Below are positions 24,116-35,127 of a stretch of DNA of 64,000 nt, one piece after another. Below the pieces are notes generated by a model. That model did not search any database. It was not told the DNA's origin and saw nothing but the letters and a program-made list of their open reading frames with translations. The stretch comes from Helianthus annuus (Eukaryota > Streptophyta > Magnoliopsida > Asterales > Asteraceae): NCBI RefSeq assembly GCF_002127325.2, contig NC_035437.2, forward strand, positions 113,785,801 to 113,849,800, in the 5' to 3' direction. The stretch's first letter is position 1. Each line of letters starts with the position of its first letter. The position numbers were made by a program, and so were the translations under genes.

Positions 24116-26512
24116 TTGCAGCTGATCGAATAGATCATCGATCCTTGGTAAAGGATATCTATTCTTTATGGTAACTTTATTCAGCTCTATAGTCGATGCA
24201 CAACCGCATCGATCCGTCCTTCTTCTTTACAAATAGGACAGGAGCTCCCCAGGGAGATGAACTAGGTCTGATAAAACCTTTCGCCAGCAGTTCATCCAAC
24301 TGGGTCCTTAGTTCTTTCATTTCCGTTTGGCGCTAATCTGTAAGGTGCTCTTGCTATCGGAGCTGCTCCAGGAATGATGTCAATTCTGAACTCCACTTGT
24401 CTATCTGGTGGCAAACCAGGTAGTTCTTCAGGGAAAAACCTCGGGGTATTCAGAAATGACAGGAAGATCCTCGATCTTCGGCTTTGGTTCTTCTATTATC
24501 ACCTGAGCCATGTAAATTACACAGGCCTCTGTTCAAACACCTGAAGCTTTCAGCATAGATACGTCTTCGGGCAATTCGTAATGCGTATCCCCTCGAATGG
24601 TAAAAGATTCACCACCCGGAGTCTTTAAAACTATTTGCCGCTTGCCGCAAATGATTTGGGCCTGGTTATGGGATAACCAGTCCATGCCTAGCACGATGTC
24701 AAACCCGCAAGTTTGAAAGGAAGTAGAGATAAAGGAAAAGAATGGTTCCTAATGGATATTTCACATCCTTCTAGAATAGTAGAGACGGTTTCTATCGTGC
24801 CGTCTGCTAACTCTACTTCGTATTTCACGTCAAGGGTTTTGATTGGCATATTTAGTAGTTGGCAAAATTTCTGGTCTACAAAGGACTTGTCAGCGCCAGA
24901 ATCGAACAATACTCTTGCAAATATATCATTTACGAGAAAAGTCGCTGTAAGCACATTGTCGTCCTTGACCGCTTCCTTTGCATCCAAGCGAAAAACTCTC
25001 GCGTTTGTCTTCTTAGTCTCTTCTGCCTTCTTGGCGTTCTTTGGGCAATTACTCTTTATGTGCCCTTTTCATTACAATTATAGCAGGTTGCATCCTTTAT
25101 CTTTTTGCACTCCACTGTCTTGTGATCCTTGGACTTGCATAGCCCACAGGGTGGAGTCCTTTGTTGCGACTGCGAACCAGACGCAAACCTACACTTCCCG
25201 GAGTGAAGTTTCTTGCAGACCTTGCAGTGGGGTCTTCCATCAGCTTGCCCCTCCTTCTTTGCCTCCGACCCTCTCTTGCCTTCACCGTTTCCACGGTGCT
25301 TTTTCCCAGACTTTCGTGAGGTATCATCCTCACGTTTTCGCTTTTCAGCCTCCTTGCTCCTTTGTGCCCTCAGACGGACAGCATCAAGTGTAAGAGACAA
25401 GGAGAGGTCAGTAACTGACCTGAAGGTCGTCGGCCTAGAGGCCTTCACACTGGCCTTGATCGCCGGTTCTAAGCCCCCAATGAATCGGGCAATTCTTCGT
25501 GGTTCTGGTGTCACAAGATATGGCACCAGGCGTGACATAGTGTTAAAGCTTGTCAGATAAGCTTGACAATCCAGGTTTGTCATCACTAGTGAGACAAAAT
25601 CAGCCTCAATCTTCTCAACCTCGTGCTGAGGGCAGTAGTTTTCTTTTATGAGGGTAATAAACTCCCCCCATGACATTTTGTACAAGGCAGACTTACCTGA
25701 AGCCTGCACCAGAGCTCTCCACCATGCCAGGGCCTCGCCCTTGAATGACTGGGACACAAACTTAACCACGTCCCTCTCAGCGCACCCGCTGATGTCCACT
25801 ATCGTGTCCATCTCGTCTAGCCAGGTGATACAGTCAACCGCACCTTTCTCCCCTGTAAATTCACGGGGCTTACATGATACAAAGTATTTGTAGGTGCAAC
25901 CCTTAGCACTTGACGCATCAGTATATTCTCTATCGCGATGAACGCTGTGCTCAGTAGACGAATGCTTGTCGTCATCTTTCTTGGGTTCAGAGGGTGGTTT
26001 GGAGTGTGTCTTTGGTTTAGAGGGTGGTTTTGACACAGATCTGCCTTGAGACTCAGTATGTTGACGATCAATAGCTGCTTGGACAGCATTGTTGATCAGA
26101 GCCTTTAGCTGTGCGCCTGTCAAATGTACTGACGCATTGTCATAGTCATCTTCATTCGTGTGGCTGTTCTCTCCAGTGGGATCCGCCATTGTAACTTGAA
26201 TCTGTTACAGAAGATAACAAAATTTTAATTTAGGAGATTATTATGTGATTGTCTTTTATGACAATTTGTCAACCATGGTACAGAGACCATATTCGGTTAA
26301 CTTATTATCTCATTACATTAAATATTAGGATTTGAATATATCCTATTTTAACCATATAAATAGTATTGGCGGCATAAAGCCTAATCACGATGATGTTTTA
26401 TAATGTTAGCGAGATTTCAGAGAATCAAAGGCATAGAGAGTTGAACCGTAGTTCTTTTATCTCTTTCTGACAGAGAGTCATAGACTACCACTGCCTTTTG
26501 TCTTATAAGACA
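24116..26512 (-). repeat. Second copy of the RT-protease-gag segment of B
   Basis: Repeats 21701-24099 with small differences that are mainly one- or two-base indels: GTTTGGCGC versus GTTGGCGC, GGGAAAAACC versus GGAAAAACC, AACCCGC versus AAACCCGC. RT has no open frame here. The protease region reads open at 24688-24987. The pattern fits an unpolished contig end joined without overlap merging, or a true tandem duplication. Confidence 0.93.
25056..26189 (-). CDS. B gag (copy 2)
   Basis: A 377-codon open frame that holds the full gag capsid: MADPTGENSH start, [40 protein letters not shown], basic linker, and Cys-rich region [15 protein letters not shown] and [16 protein letters not shown]. It stops inside the CCHC knuckle at CYNCNEKG, where one C is missing relative to copy 1 near 25066. 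Copy 1 and copy 2 therefore break at different places. Gag forms the particle and binds element RNA. Confidence 0.9.
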   Translation of the reverse strand: MADPTGENSHTNEDDYDNASVHLTGAQLKALINNAVQAAIDRQHTESQGRSVSKPPSKPKTHSKPPSEPKKDDDKHSSTEHSVHRDREYTDASSAKGCTYKYFVSCKPREFTGEKGAVDCITWLDEMDTIVDISGCAERDVVKFVSQSFKGEALAWWRALVQASGKSALYKMSWGEFITLIKENYCPQHEVEKIEADFVSLVMTNLDCQAYLTSFNTMSRLVPYLVTPEPRRIARFIGGLEPAIKASVKASRPTTFRSVTDLSLSLTLDAVRLRAQRSKEAEKRKREDDTSRKSGKKHRGNGEGKRGSEAKKEGQADGRPHCKVCKKLHSGKCRFASGSQSQQRTPPCGLCKSKDHKTVECKKIKDATCYNCNEKGT

Positions 26513-26520
26513 ATTGTTAT

Positions 26521-26820
26521 GGCCCATAGGCACTACACCTCTAATGGATGTCTTAATATGGTTGGCCCGTAGGCACTACATCACTAATGGATGTTTTAAT
26601 AATATTGGCCCGTAGGCACTACATCACTAATGGATGTTTTATAATACTGGCCCGTAGGCATTGCATCACTAATGGATGTCTTAATAGTTCTGGCCCGTAG
26701 GCACTGCATCACTAATGGATGTTTTTATAATACTGGCCCGTAGGCATTGCATCACTAATGGATGTCTTTATAATACTGGCCCGTAGGCTTTGCATCAGAA
26801 TTGGATGTCTTAATAATACT
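26521..26820. repeat. 43 bp tandem repeat in B 5' leader
   Basis: Seven copies starting at about 26521, 26564, 26607, 26649, 26692, 26735 and 26778. Each has GGCCCGTAGGCACTACATCA or a variant and an AATGGATGT block. Lies between gag and the extra ORF, so in the untranslated or intercistronic part of the element RNA. Confidence 0.92.
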
Positions 26821-27218
26821 GATCACCTTCATTGGTGATTTAACCCGCGATTTATAAATCATTTAGTTGGGTTTTGAAATCCTTAAAGGATTATTGTATA
26901 GGAATGACATGCGTGATTTTAACGAATCACATCTGCCATGAATGTTAACATGCGTACAGAGGTTAACAGAGAATCAGAATCTTTTCAGTTAGGTCGTACC
27001 ATCTTGACTAGATCTTAACAGACCCCAAGCTAGGTTTCACCTTTTAAGATTCTTTATTTAGGCAGATCAATATAAAAGGAATGGTTTTGATTTATTTTTA
27101 TATATATTAAAACAAAACTCATAACATACATTCCAAAATCTCAAATACAATTACATATTGCCCTAAACGGGTCTTTCAAATAATACATACCTCCATAGAG
27201 GTTTTAAAATAAGTGACA

Positions 27219-27320
27219 AGTCCACGCAGGGACTAATATAAGATAGGTGTCCATGCAAGGACTAAAGATAAGTCCACATAGGGACTAAAATACGATAAGT
27301 TGTCCACGCAGGGACTTATT
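27219..27320. repeat. Short GTCCACGCAGGGACT repeat in B leader
   Basis: Four copies of GTCCACGCAGGGACT or close variants, at about 27220, 27249, 27272 and 27302, spaced 22-30 bp. Each has an inner inverted repeat (GTCC...GGAC), so each could form a small hairpin. Confidence 0.8.
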
Positions 27321-27356
27321 TCAAAGTAGAGATTACATTAATACAACTATTAAGGG

Positions 27357-28568
27357 CTAATGGTCACGTTTCTTCTTTTTGCCCTTTAGTAGGTTCGCCA
27401 AGCCCTTGAGAAATCCTCGGTGGCTTTTCTTCTCTTCCTCGAACTCTCTCTCCACACGATCTAGTCGATGGAGTATTTCTTCCTGTTCAGGAGGAGAAAA
27501 TCGTGGTTGTGGCGCTTGATGCGGAACTGGAGGTCTAGGAGGTATTGGATACCCATGAGCTGAGTAATCCGGTGGTCCCATGTTTCCATGTGCTCCGTCA
27601 GGGTAGCGCGCATTATATCTAGCCGACACCACATATGGGTCGCGTTCATAGCCGTAGTTGTATTGTGCTTGTGACGGTTCAAACGGGTTGTAAGCCGTTG
27701 GACCTGTGTAAGCTGGTATGGGTTGGTCATACCCAAATGGTGGCGAATTTCGTGCAGTTGGTGCGGAGTTCGCTTCCTGTATAGGACTTGAAGGTCCTTC
27801 TTCATGTAGTGGCGGATAGTGGCTACTACTAGAATGTCGAGGAGTGCTGAAGTGGTTACCCCCTCCTCCTCGTGTAGACATACGAGCATTTGTCCTCCTA
27901 CGCCTCGGCGGATCAGGTATTACTGGTTGTGGCGGTGGCGGAGGTGGTGGCGTAACTGCCTCAAAGCGTGAATCCTCAGAGGGATCCTTTGGATGTCTCG
28001 GTTGCGATGTCTGATGAGATGGTGTGTTGTACCACTCATGTCGGTCAAACAAGGCCATAAAGCTGTCTGGGCCTTGATATTGCGGTCCATGATATGAAGA
28101 TCCATCAGATACTTCTATCGGATGCGTGGGCGTACCACGAGCTGGTTCAGTTGGATCCTCATCTTCCTCCATGGGATCTTCAGAAAAATGGTCTTGTGGC
28201 CCTAGTGGAACAAAACCTGAAGGTTCCTGTATGTAGTCAGCCGGATTAAACTGAGCTACGTAGTATGGACTAGGGTCGTCGTAGTTCCGGTGCGATACCG
28301 AACGTTGTAGAGGTATGAAGGAAGGTTGTGGGTTGTTGGGATTATTTTCTGAATCTGGCCCAAAGGAGTGCCGGTAGGATGGCGTTGAGCTGTGCGAAGT
28401 GGAATGCCTCGCTGGTTCGTAAAGATCTCTTCGTCGTTGTGGCTCTTCGCTTCGTGTCATCGAAGGATGTCTTGTACCAGATGGTCCAGCTTCTTGATCG
28501 TGATGTGTCACGACTTCTCCTCGGCCTCTTCTTCCCCTTCCTCTTCCTCGGAATATAACAGGTGGCAT
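27357..28568 (-). CDS. Extra ORF upstream of B gag (Pro/Ser/Arg-rich, unknown)
   Basis: A 403-codon open frame in the sense direction, starting MPPVIFRGRGRGRRGRG about 170 bp inside the 5' LTR edge and ending GLANLLKGKKKKRDH. Composition: a basic Gly/Arg N-terminus, long disordered Pro/Ser/Tyr/His region with an eight-Pro run, an acidic patch (DPMEEDEDPTEP), and a short coiled-coil-like end LDRVEREFEEEKKSH. No enzyme motif. Its uninterrupted length in a recent element suggests it is expressed. It may be a divergent gag-like or RNA-binding accessory protein. Extra ORFs before gag are known in Ogre/Tat Gypsy elements; I cannot say whether this is homologous. Confidence 0.7.
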   Translation of the reverse strand: MPPVIFRGRGRGRRGRGEVVTHHDQEAGPSGTRHPSMTRSEEPQRRRDLYEPARHSTSHSSTPSYRHSFGPDSENNPNNPQPSFIPLQRSVSHRNYDDPSPYYVAQFNPADYIQEPSGFVPLGPQDHFSEDPMEEDEDPTEPARGTPTHPIEVSDGSSYHGPQYQGPDSFMALFDRHEWYNTPSHQTSQPRHPKDPSEDSRFEAVTPPPPPPPQPVIPDPPRRRRTNARMSTRGGGGNHFSTPRHSSSSHYPPLHEEGPSSPIQEANSAPTARNSPPFGYDQPIPAYTGPTAYNPFEPSQAQYNYGYERDPYVVSARYNARYPDGAHGNMGPPDYSAHGYPIPPRPPVPHQAPQPRFSPPEQEEILHRLDRVEREFEEEKKSHRGFLKGLANLLKGKKKKRDH

Positions 28569-28723
28569 TTTCCTGCTCCAAAACTTATTAAAATTTAAAT
28601 CGAAAATAAAGACAAAAAGGAGTATTAATCCGAATTTGTCCTAAGTTCTTGTCTAGACTCAAGTATGTGCAATTGTGTCACTGAGATTAAACACATTAGG
28701 ATAGTGTTTAATTCACTCAATGT

Positions 28724-28737
28724 TGGCTCTGATACCA
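28724..28737 (-). other. Primer binding site of B
   Basis: TGGCTCTGATACCA, complement of the initiator Met tRNA 3' end, three bases from the LTR start at 28741. Confidence 0.93.
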
Positions 28738-28740
28738 ACC

Positions 28741-31700
28741 TGTCACACCCCGATTTCCACGTGTCTCACCGGTGGGCCCGGTGGGGGATTACCGTGACGA
28801 TGTTGGCAACAATATAGTCAAACCACACAATTATATAATGCACAGCGGAAGCATAATTTAAATATATAATTTCAACCTCTGATTGTAATATCAAAATGTA
28901 TTACAGAAGTTGAATATCCACAGTGGATCGTAAATACAGATAAAGTATTGTTCCATCAGATACTGCAATCAAGCTTGCGAGGCTTATCCCGACGCTAGGG
29001 AGCTAATACCAGCCAATTACGTTTAGGTACCTGCACTTAATCTTTTTGGGGAAAATACGTCAGTTTACACTGGTAAATACATTCAACTGACACATTTGAA
29101 AATATTTATTAAAATTGATTTGAATGCACAAGGCACAAACTCTTTTATAACTTGGGAAAATTCATAATGATCTTGTGAACGTTTTACATGTTCTTTTATG
29201 CGTTCAGTAGCCCGGGTCGTGCCGGGTTAAAGATTTATAGACACACCACGTTTGCGTAAAACCGTAGTACAAAAACCAACGGCTACGTCTTTTAGTTTTA
29301 ATGTCGACACTTTATACCGGGTGTACGCCTACACCGGGATGTCGATGGTCGTGGCCATTTCGTAAAATGATGCCAAGGATATCCGGGACAACGGTCATTA
29401 AACCCCCCAAAGGCTTATAAGCAACAAAACTGTTTAAATGAGCCGATCATATTTAATCAATTAACCACCTAAGCGATGGAATTATATAATGCTCAATCAA
29501 GCGGTATTAATATACCGTAACCCAAGCCCATATAGGGGAAATAAGTTAAAGTATTTACCTTTGCAAGTATTAATCCTTAATTTAGATCAAGTCACCGATA
29601 GCTTTTACTGGGGCTCCTAATCTGGAACGAAGGTTTTAATTAACCTCTTAGAATCCTAACGGTCCTTGTATTAGCCGTAGCTTAAACCGGTTGATTCCGA
29701 TATATAGATATGGTTAATTCGCACGAAAAGGCGAAAACCGAGAATGGAGTATGATTTGGACCCAACAAGTTCAGAGACTCGTTTTATATGGGTTTATAGT
29801 TCATACTCTGGATTTTGGGGTTCAAATAATATAATTTGACCCATATCGGCTATTGCACGAAAACTAGTTCCATGAGCCGTACCGTGTGCGCAAATAGGCG
29901 AAACGGTTAACCATAAGAGTCGTACGCTCATTTCCTAAGTCAATATGCCTTAAAAGTATTTTGGTATCAGTAGGATACCTTCCGTGACGCCCGTAACGAG
30001 TTTAAGTTGGTAATATGCCCCGTAGGGGCTTTTCGGTCATTTTAAAGACTTTAAAAAGGCTTTTCGAGTTCTACAGAAAATCTGAGTTTCCCGAACAGCT
30101 TATAAAGCTTAAAATACTTTATTTATTATTTAAAATCAGTGGCAATTGGAATCGGGTCAAAAGACCTTGTAGAACTCCCGTTTTGGCCAAAAAGGGCATA
30201 TTCGGTATTTACCGAACCGTAGCCATAACCGCAGGTTATGAGCAAGGTAAAAATTATTAAAAATATTTAAAATTCCCAAAATATTATTTTACCACAGTGG
30301 GTAAAAGTTTTGGTGACGAAAACTTGGGTTAGATGAGCGTTATGCTAATTGCGCCGTTTATTTACAAAACTTTCTTAAAAGTGCGCCTTTTAGCATAACT
30401 CTCATTCTAGACCTCGGATTGACGTGAAACTTTAGGGACATGCTTATAATTTAACAAGCAAGGTCTTGGTCCGTTCACGTGTCCGAAATACTTGTTTTAA
30501 TTTTAAAAGGCCGTTACGGTCAACTTTTAGGCGAATGACGGAAATGCGCTAAAGACTCGGATAACTCATGGACCGACCACAGAGGCTTATACCAACATGT
30601 GACCTGGTCCTAAGAGAGTCCTAAGGTATAATCATACCTCACTAAAACGGGTCAGAACTGAAGTCAAAGCAAAAGTCAAACTTTTGCGACATTCGGCTCC
30701 GAACCGGTTCTATATAGTAAATGATCGATTCAAACGAGCGCAAACAGGTTTATATCCTTATTATCATGTTTTATGATTGTCAAAACAGGTTCCATAACAT
30801 ATACATTACAGATTATGCTTAAATCGCCAAAATAGCTTTCTGTTGACTTTTTAACCGCACGTTTGACTCGATAATTGACATAGTTAGAGTGGTGATCAGG
30901 GGGAACCATTTTAGAGGTTTAATACCCACATAAATACCAACTCATAACCATTTTTGATTCGTCATAAGACTGAACCATTTGCAAGATATTGCAATAACAA
31001 CCGTTAGTTACGACGGTTGCGTTTATGAGCTATAACTATGGAAATGCAAGACCAAATTGATTGTGAACGACTTACAGAAGTGTGTTCTTGTTTATGGAGC
31101 AGAAGAGAATGCTTGGGAGCACTTAGAATGATCAGAGAGGTGAGTTTGAGTGTGATGAATGTTGTGAGCACAATGGTGCTATTTATAGCCAAGAACAAGG
31201 CCTAAAATCATTACACAACATGCTACTACTGATCATGATGATGGGTAGGTGTCCCCTGAGTGATATGGGTCAATTGTAGAGTGCCCATGCCTCATTGATT
31301 GAGGTTTGATCGTTCAAAAGCTCCAAAAGCCAAGTAGTTACACAATTCTGCATCTGGGCACTTTACGCGGCCCGCATGGGAGTTCCCATGCTTTTTAATG
31401 CGGGTCGCCTAAAGGTTAAGAATTCAGGCGAGTTAGTGAGGAGGCTCGCGGCCCGCCTCGACTTATGTCTAAACCTTACGCGGGTCGCGTGAGGTTATAT
31501 TTTCTGAATTTTTCAAATCTTTTATAATGATTACAGAATCGGGCCATTAATAACGAAATCTTTCGTAATGATTCACCTGACCTTTCGGTTTTGAAGGGGT
31601 AACTTTGCGGTTTGGCCCTCGGTTATTTACCGATAGGGGCCTCGTGTTAATTACCCGCATTATTAAGTCCCCGGTTTATTTATTAATTATATTGGAAAGC

Positions 31701-32135
31701 CTTAACTTTCACTGTTGACGCTTTTAACCCTTCTTCTGCGAATTCGATCGTAACTTCCTCGTTTCATATCGAAACTTCGCGAAATTCATATATATTATTT
31801 TAGTGAGGGTATAATACCGTTACAAAGTCTTGGGAACGTTAAAGGGTCACTCAGAGGTATTATTAAACATGTTGACACAGTTAACCCCTGTAGTTTGTAA
31901 TCTCTCACTTTCTTCCGCGTTTTGTTTTTGTACGATCTATAATTTACTCGTTTGAAGGTTTAAGCATTATTTAGGGATACTATACAGTATATTTACCTTT
32001 GTTGACATTTATAACCCTCGAATTTATATACTTTCAAGGTTTGTCAAAATTAGTCCTTTATTTATTATAGATGCCACGTGTAAACAAATGACACGTGTTA
32101 ACACATCATTGGACACAAAAATTCGAGGTGTTACA
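28741..32135 (-). repeat. B 5' LTR (right copy)
   Basis: 3395 bp, TGTCACACCCCG to GGTGTTACA, followed by the CCCTC target duplication. Differences from the left copy by eye include one G insertion near 29790, a three-base insertion near 31349, and single-base changes near 29966, 30076, 31261, 31377, 31840, 32094 and 32108. Confidence 0.95.
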
Positions 32136-32140
32136 CCCTC

Positions 32141-33060
32141 ATACTACTCCCGAATCAAGTTAACGCGAACCGACCAACAACCACATGTAGGAATATCGCT
32201 CGATACATTAATCTTCAAACCTAACCGGTAGCAGAAAGAAACATTGGATTTCTAATGCCCAACCTTGAACACTTCAAACTTCGCAAAGACATGAAGCTCA
32301 GTTCGATAAGTTAATAACAAACTGAACTTTGTAAAAGTACATCCACCTTCTTGATCAAAAGTCTTCAACCCTTCATGTATGATCTCATCTCATCATGAAT
32401 CTTCATGAATCAATCTCCTGTCTTCTCGAATCCCCTGAATCCCCGATGGCTTTCATCTCCGACCTTCCCCTCAAATCAAGAAGCCCCACATTATTTCGAG
32501 ACCAGAACTAATCTTCTCTACTCTAAATAGCAACTTAATAAGGCTCAATCTTCAACTAGTCGTCAATCGAGAATTCAGCTTCATCATGTCAACACTTGAT
32601 AAATAACATAAACACGCGTGACAAAAACTCCATCACACACGAGCTATTTCACGCACAAGCTTTACATTTACAAAGAAAACAGGAACTTCAAAATTTTTAC
32701 TCCCCCTTTTTCTTTGTAAAACAACACAGAAATCCAAGTAAGTCTTATTCTCTTCACCTCCTCACTTGATCCGGACAACATAAGTACCATAAAACTTTTC
32801 GATAATCCGAAACCGACTTCAAGTCTTCAAACTACGCATGATTCTGACTCTAAGTTAGTTATCCGGTACCCCAGGTAACCCGGAATAACTAGAAAAACCC
32901 GGAACATGCACAACTTGAAACTTCCGAACTACACAAGCTGCTAAACTTAGTTAAAAATCCGGTACCCCAGGTAACCCGGAATTCTAGAAAATTCGGAACT
33001 CGTAAAACCCGAAAGCTCTTGAAACCTCGAATCAGATCATCGGAATAGTACTTAGAGTAC
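32141..33060 (-). other. C1 internal region right of B
   Basis: Non-coding. Contains TTTTTACTCCCCCTTTTTCTT near 32696 (coding strand AAGGGGGAGT). The same kind of purine tract follows pol in D (43853), so this looks like the 3' untranslated part of an A/D-type Copia element. CCGGTACCCCAGGTAACCCGGA occurs twice (about 32862 and 32959). Confidence 0.5.
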
Positions 33061-33799
33061 AAAGAAATTCAGATAAAGCAAGGAGATCCGAAAGATCTTC
33101 GCACTTATCACCCACATTTAGCAAGTGGGCCCAAGAGAATGGTTACACAATCATGTACACATGAATGTGGAATTTATGTGGACAATGCACCATCGGCCCA
33201 ATCATGTATGCATCTCAACTCTAGCCCATGCAAACACAAACCTGCCAAAACCCTAGCCGACACTTTACATCCGCCAACATCATCTGCTATCAGACAACAT
33301 CTATAATAATTCCGTTGACCGAAAATAAATGTTCCAGCAACCGCCATTTACAACAAAAATACCTAGCCGACACATCTCCATATCGACGTTCTACTATAAA
33401 ACTTAATCGAACCGCACAACCGTAAATCACTGATAAATACCCATACCTAGGCGCCTCTGAACAACCACCTGATCTACTGTATAACTTCAACGAATTGGAA
33501 ACGAATTCCAGTCATCACCAAGAGTTTCGTGCGATTCCGACATTCATTTCATTAAGCAACTTTGGGCTCACCATTTAAGTAACAAGGCAAGCACGAAGCC
33601 CAAGAAAAATAATAATCATGGCCCAGTGATTGGAAGACTGAAACCCTAGCCACCAACCCCAATCGGCTTCGTTTCTTCCTCATTATTAACCACTGCATGA
33701 TCATAACCCGAACGCGAAACACCTATCTGCTTAACATTTCCTCCATTTTTAACAAGTTTCATTTCCGATTTCTATGAAACTCGGAACAGTGTTGAGATG
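33061..33799. other. C1 internal segment of unknown origin
   Basis: This segment sits where gag and pol would be expected but matches neither. It includes GCACTTATCACCCAC and CCCTAGCCGACA or CCCTAGCCACCA words like plant 5' leader sequence, and short frames that do not resemble any family I know. It may be captured host DNA or decayed internal sequence. Confidence 0.35.
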
Positions 33800-34850
33800 G
33801 TCAAAACTCTTTTAAAAAAAAGAACTCGGAATACAGACCCTTTAAAACTCGGAGGGTGTTTTAAAACAAACAAACTTGGAATACACTATCTTGATAAAAC
33901 TCGGAAGTATAGATTTAATGTTCAGAAGCTCGGACCATATAACTCTGAAAGAACTCGGAGCATTTAGATATCTTCAAAAACTCCGACTTTTATAAAAAAC
34001 CGACAAAGGATCTATAGAACTCGGACACTAAGCCAAGACTCGGAATTAGACTTAGGATTAAACTCGGACCAGGAAACTGTTTTAGAACTCCAGTTCGGAT
34101 CAAGTGAAACTCGAGTTTTATAAAACTCGGACATGAACTTATATAAAAGGTCGGAGTCTGCTCACAAAAACTCAGACAATTCAGAACAGACTCGGAGCAA
34201 CAGTTAATTTCTTTTGAAACTCGGACGGCATATCAGAAAACTGTGAAAAGTCGAACAAGACAAGGACATAAAACTCGGAGTGACTGTTTCAAAAACAGAA
34301 ACTCAGACACATTAGAAACTCGGAACAACATAGCTGAGTTAAAACTCAAACAGCGAAGTATGGAGACAAAATTCGGAGACACATGAGACAAGACTTGGAC
34401 ACTTTATAAAGCTCGGACCCACAGAACTTTATAAAACTCGGATCCACAGAACTTGTAAAAACTCGGAGTTGCCAAATAAAATAAAAAAAACTCGGACCAA
34501 CGATTATTATAAAACTCGGACTGGCTGGAACTGCAAACTGAACCTCGGACCAAAATTGTGAAAGAAACTCGGACATGTTTGAACAATATAAAACCCCAGA
34601 CATTTGAAAACTCAAACTAATAACCGACTTGTGTTAAAACTCAGACCTAAGTAAACCTCAGACCTTAACAAACCTCAGAACATTTGAAAACTCAGATTAA
34701 TAACCAATCTCAGGGTTGAAAGTTTGGACTAATAAACTCGGACATAGAGTTTAAAACTCGGAACAATTTTTGGATCAACTCAGAGTTTTAATCTCAGACA
34801 CAGGTTGAAAGTTCGGCCTGTATATCAAAACTCAGGTCCAGTAACCAATC
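33800..34850 (-). repeat. C1 leader: CTCGGAC motif array
   Basis: Roughly 40 copies of AAACTCGGAC and variants (CTCAGAC, CTCGGAA), all in one orientation, in about 1 kb. Same word class and same place, directly upstream of the primer site on the coding strand, as the array in A at 10300-11420. It ends in the shared block CAATCTCCGGACTATCTCCC. Confidence 0.8.
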
Positions 34851-35114
34851 TCCGGACTATCTCCCTAGTGTGACTTCACACTAGTTCACCAAAACCCCGG
34901 AAACACAAACACAGAGTTTTAAAACTCAGACAATCCTTTTATGGATTAAAACCCTAGATCTTCAAAAACCCAGCAGTTTTCTTCAACACAGCTCGAATAT
35001 CTTCATATCTGGACCAAAATCTTCACGTCTTCAAGATGTTTGGCGGAAACAAACATCAAATCAATAGCAATGGTGATTCGGAAGGCTGTTAGACCATTCT
35101 GAATCGGTAACCAT

Positions 35115-35126
35115 GCTCTGATACCA
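35115..35126 (-). other. Primer binding site of C1
   Basis: GCTCTGATACCA, complement of the initiator Met tRNA end, one base from a TG at 35128. Shows that a minus-strand element's 5' LTR should begin at 35128. Confidence 0.88.
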
Positions 35127-35127
35127 C

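Larger units (their letters stand above)
15826..32135 (-). mobile_element. Element B: Gypsy chromovirus (Tekay/Del-like)
   Basis: A 16.3 kb minus-strand element flanked by a perfect 5 bp target duplication CCCTC (15821-15825 and 32136-32140). LTRs of 3391 and 3395 bp differ at only about nine bases and two small indels by eye, so insertion was recent. Order along the coding strand: 5' LTR, primer site, extra Pro-rich ORF, tandem repeats, gag, protease-RT-RNase H-integrase, chromodomain-like tail, 3' LTR. The long LTR and RT signature fit the Tekay/Del branch (inference). A 2.4 kb internal segment is present twice around a 13-N gap, so true length may be near 13.9 kb. Confidence 0.92.
14916..35127 (-). 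mobile_element. Element C1: non-coding LTR element (LARD-like), split by B
   Basis: Minus-strand element related to A: left (3') LTR 14916-15447, internal 15448-15825 and 32141-35114, primer site 35115-35126. Removing B leaves about 3.9 kb between the TG at 14916 and the primer site, with no gag or pol frame. The leader resembles A (TCGGAC array, then CCAATCTCCGGACTATCTCCC before the primer site). The sequence beyond the primer site at 35128 does not match the left LTR, so the element is chimeric or its 5' LTR was replaced. No target duplication seen. Confidence 0.6.

Noticed and set aside
24713..25393. Long plus-strand open frame opposite B gag and protease
   Set aside because: It is the antisense of the Gypsy gag/protease region and has no family features; the same antisense frame appears opposite copy 1.
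33228..33490. Overlapping short frames on both strands inside C1
   Set aside because: Neither resembles a known family; overlap on both strands and composition suggest chance.
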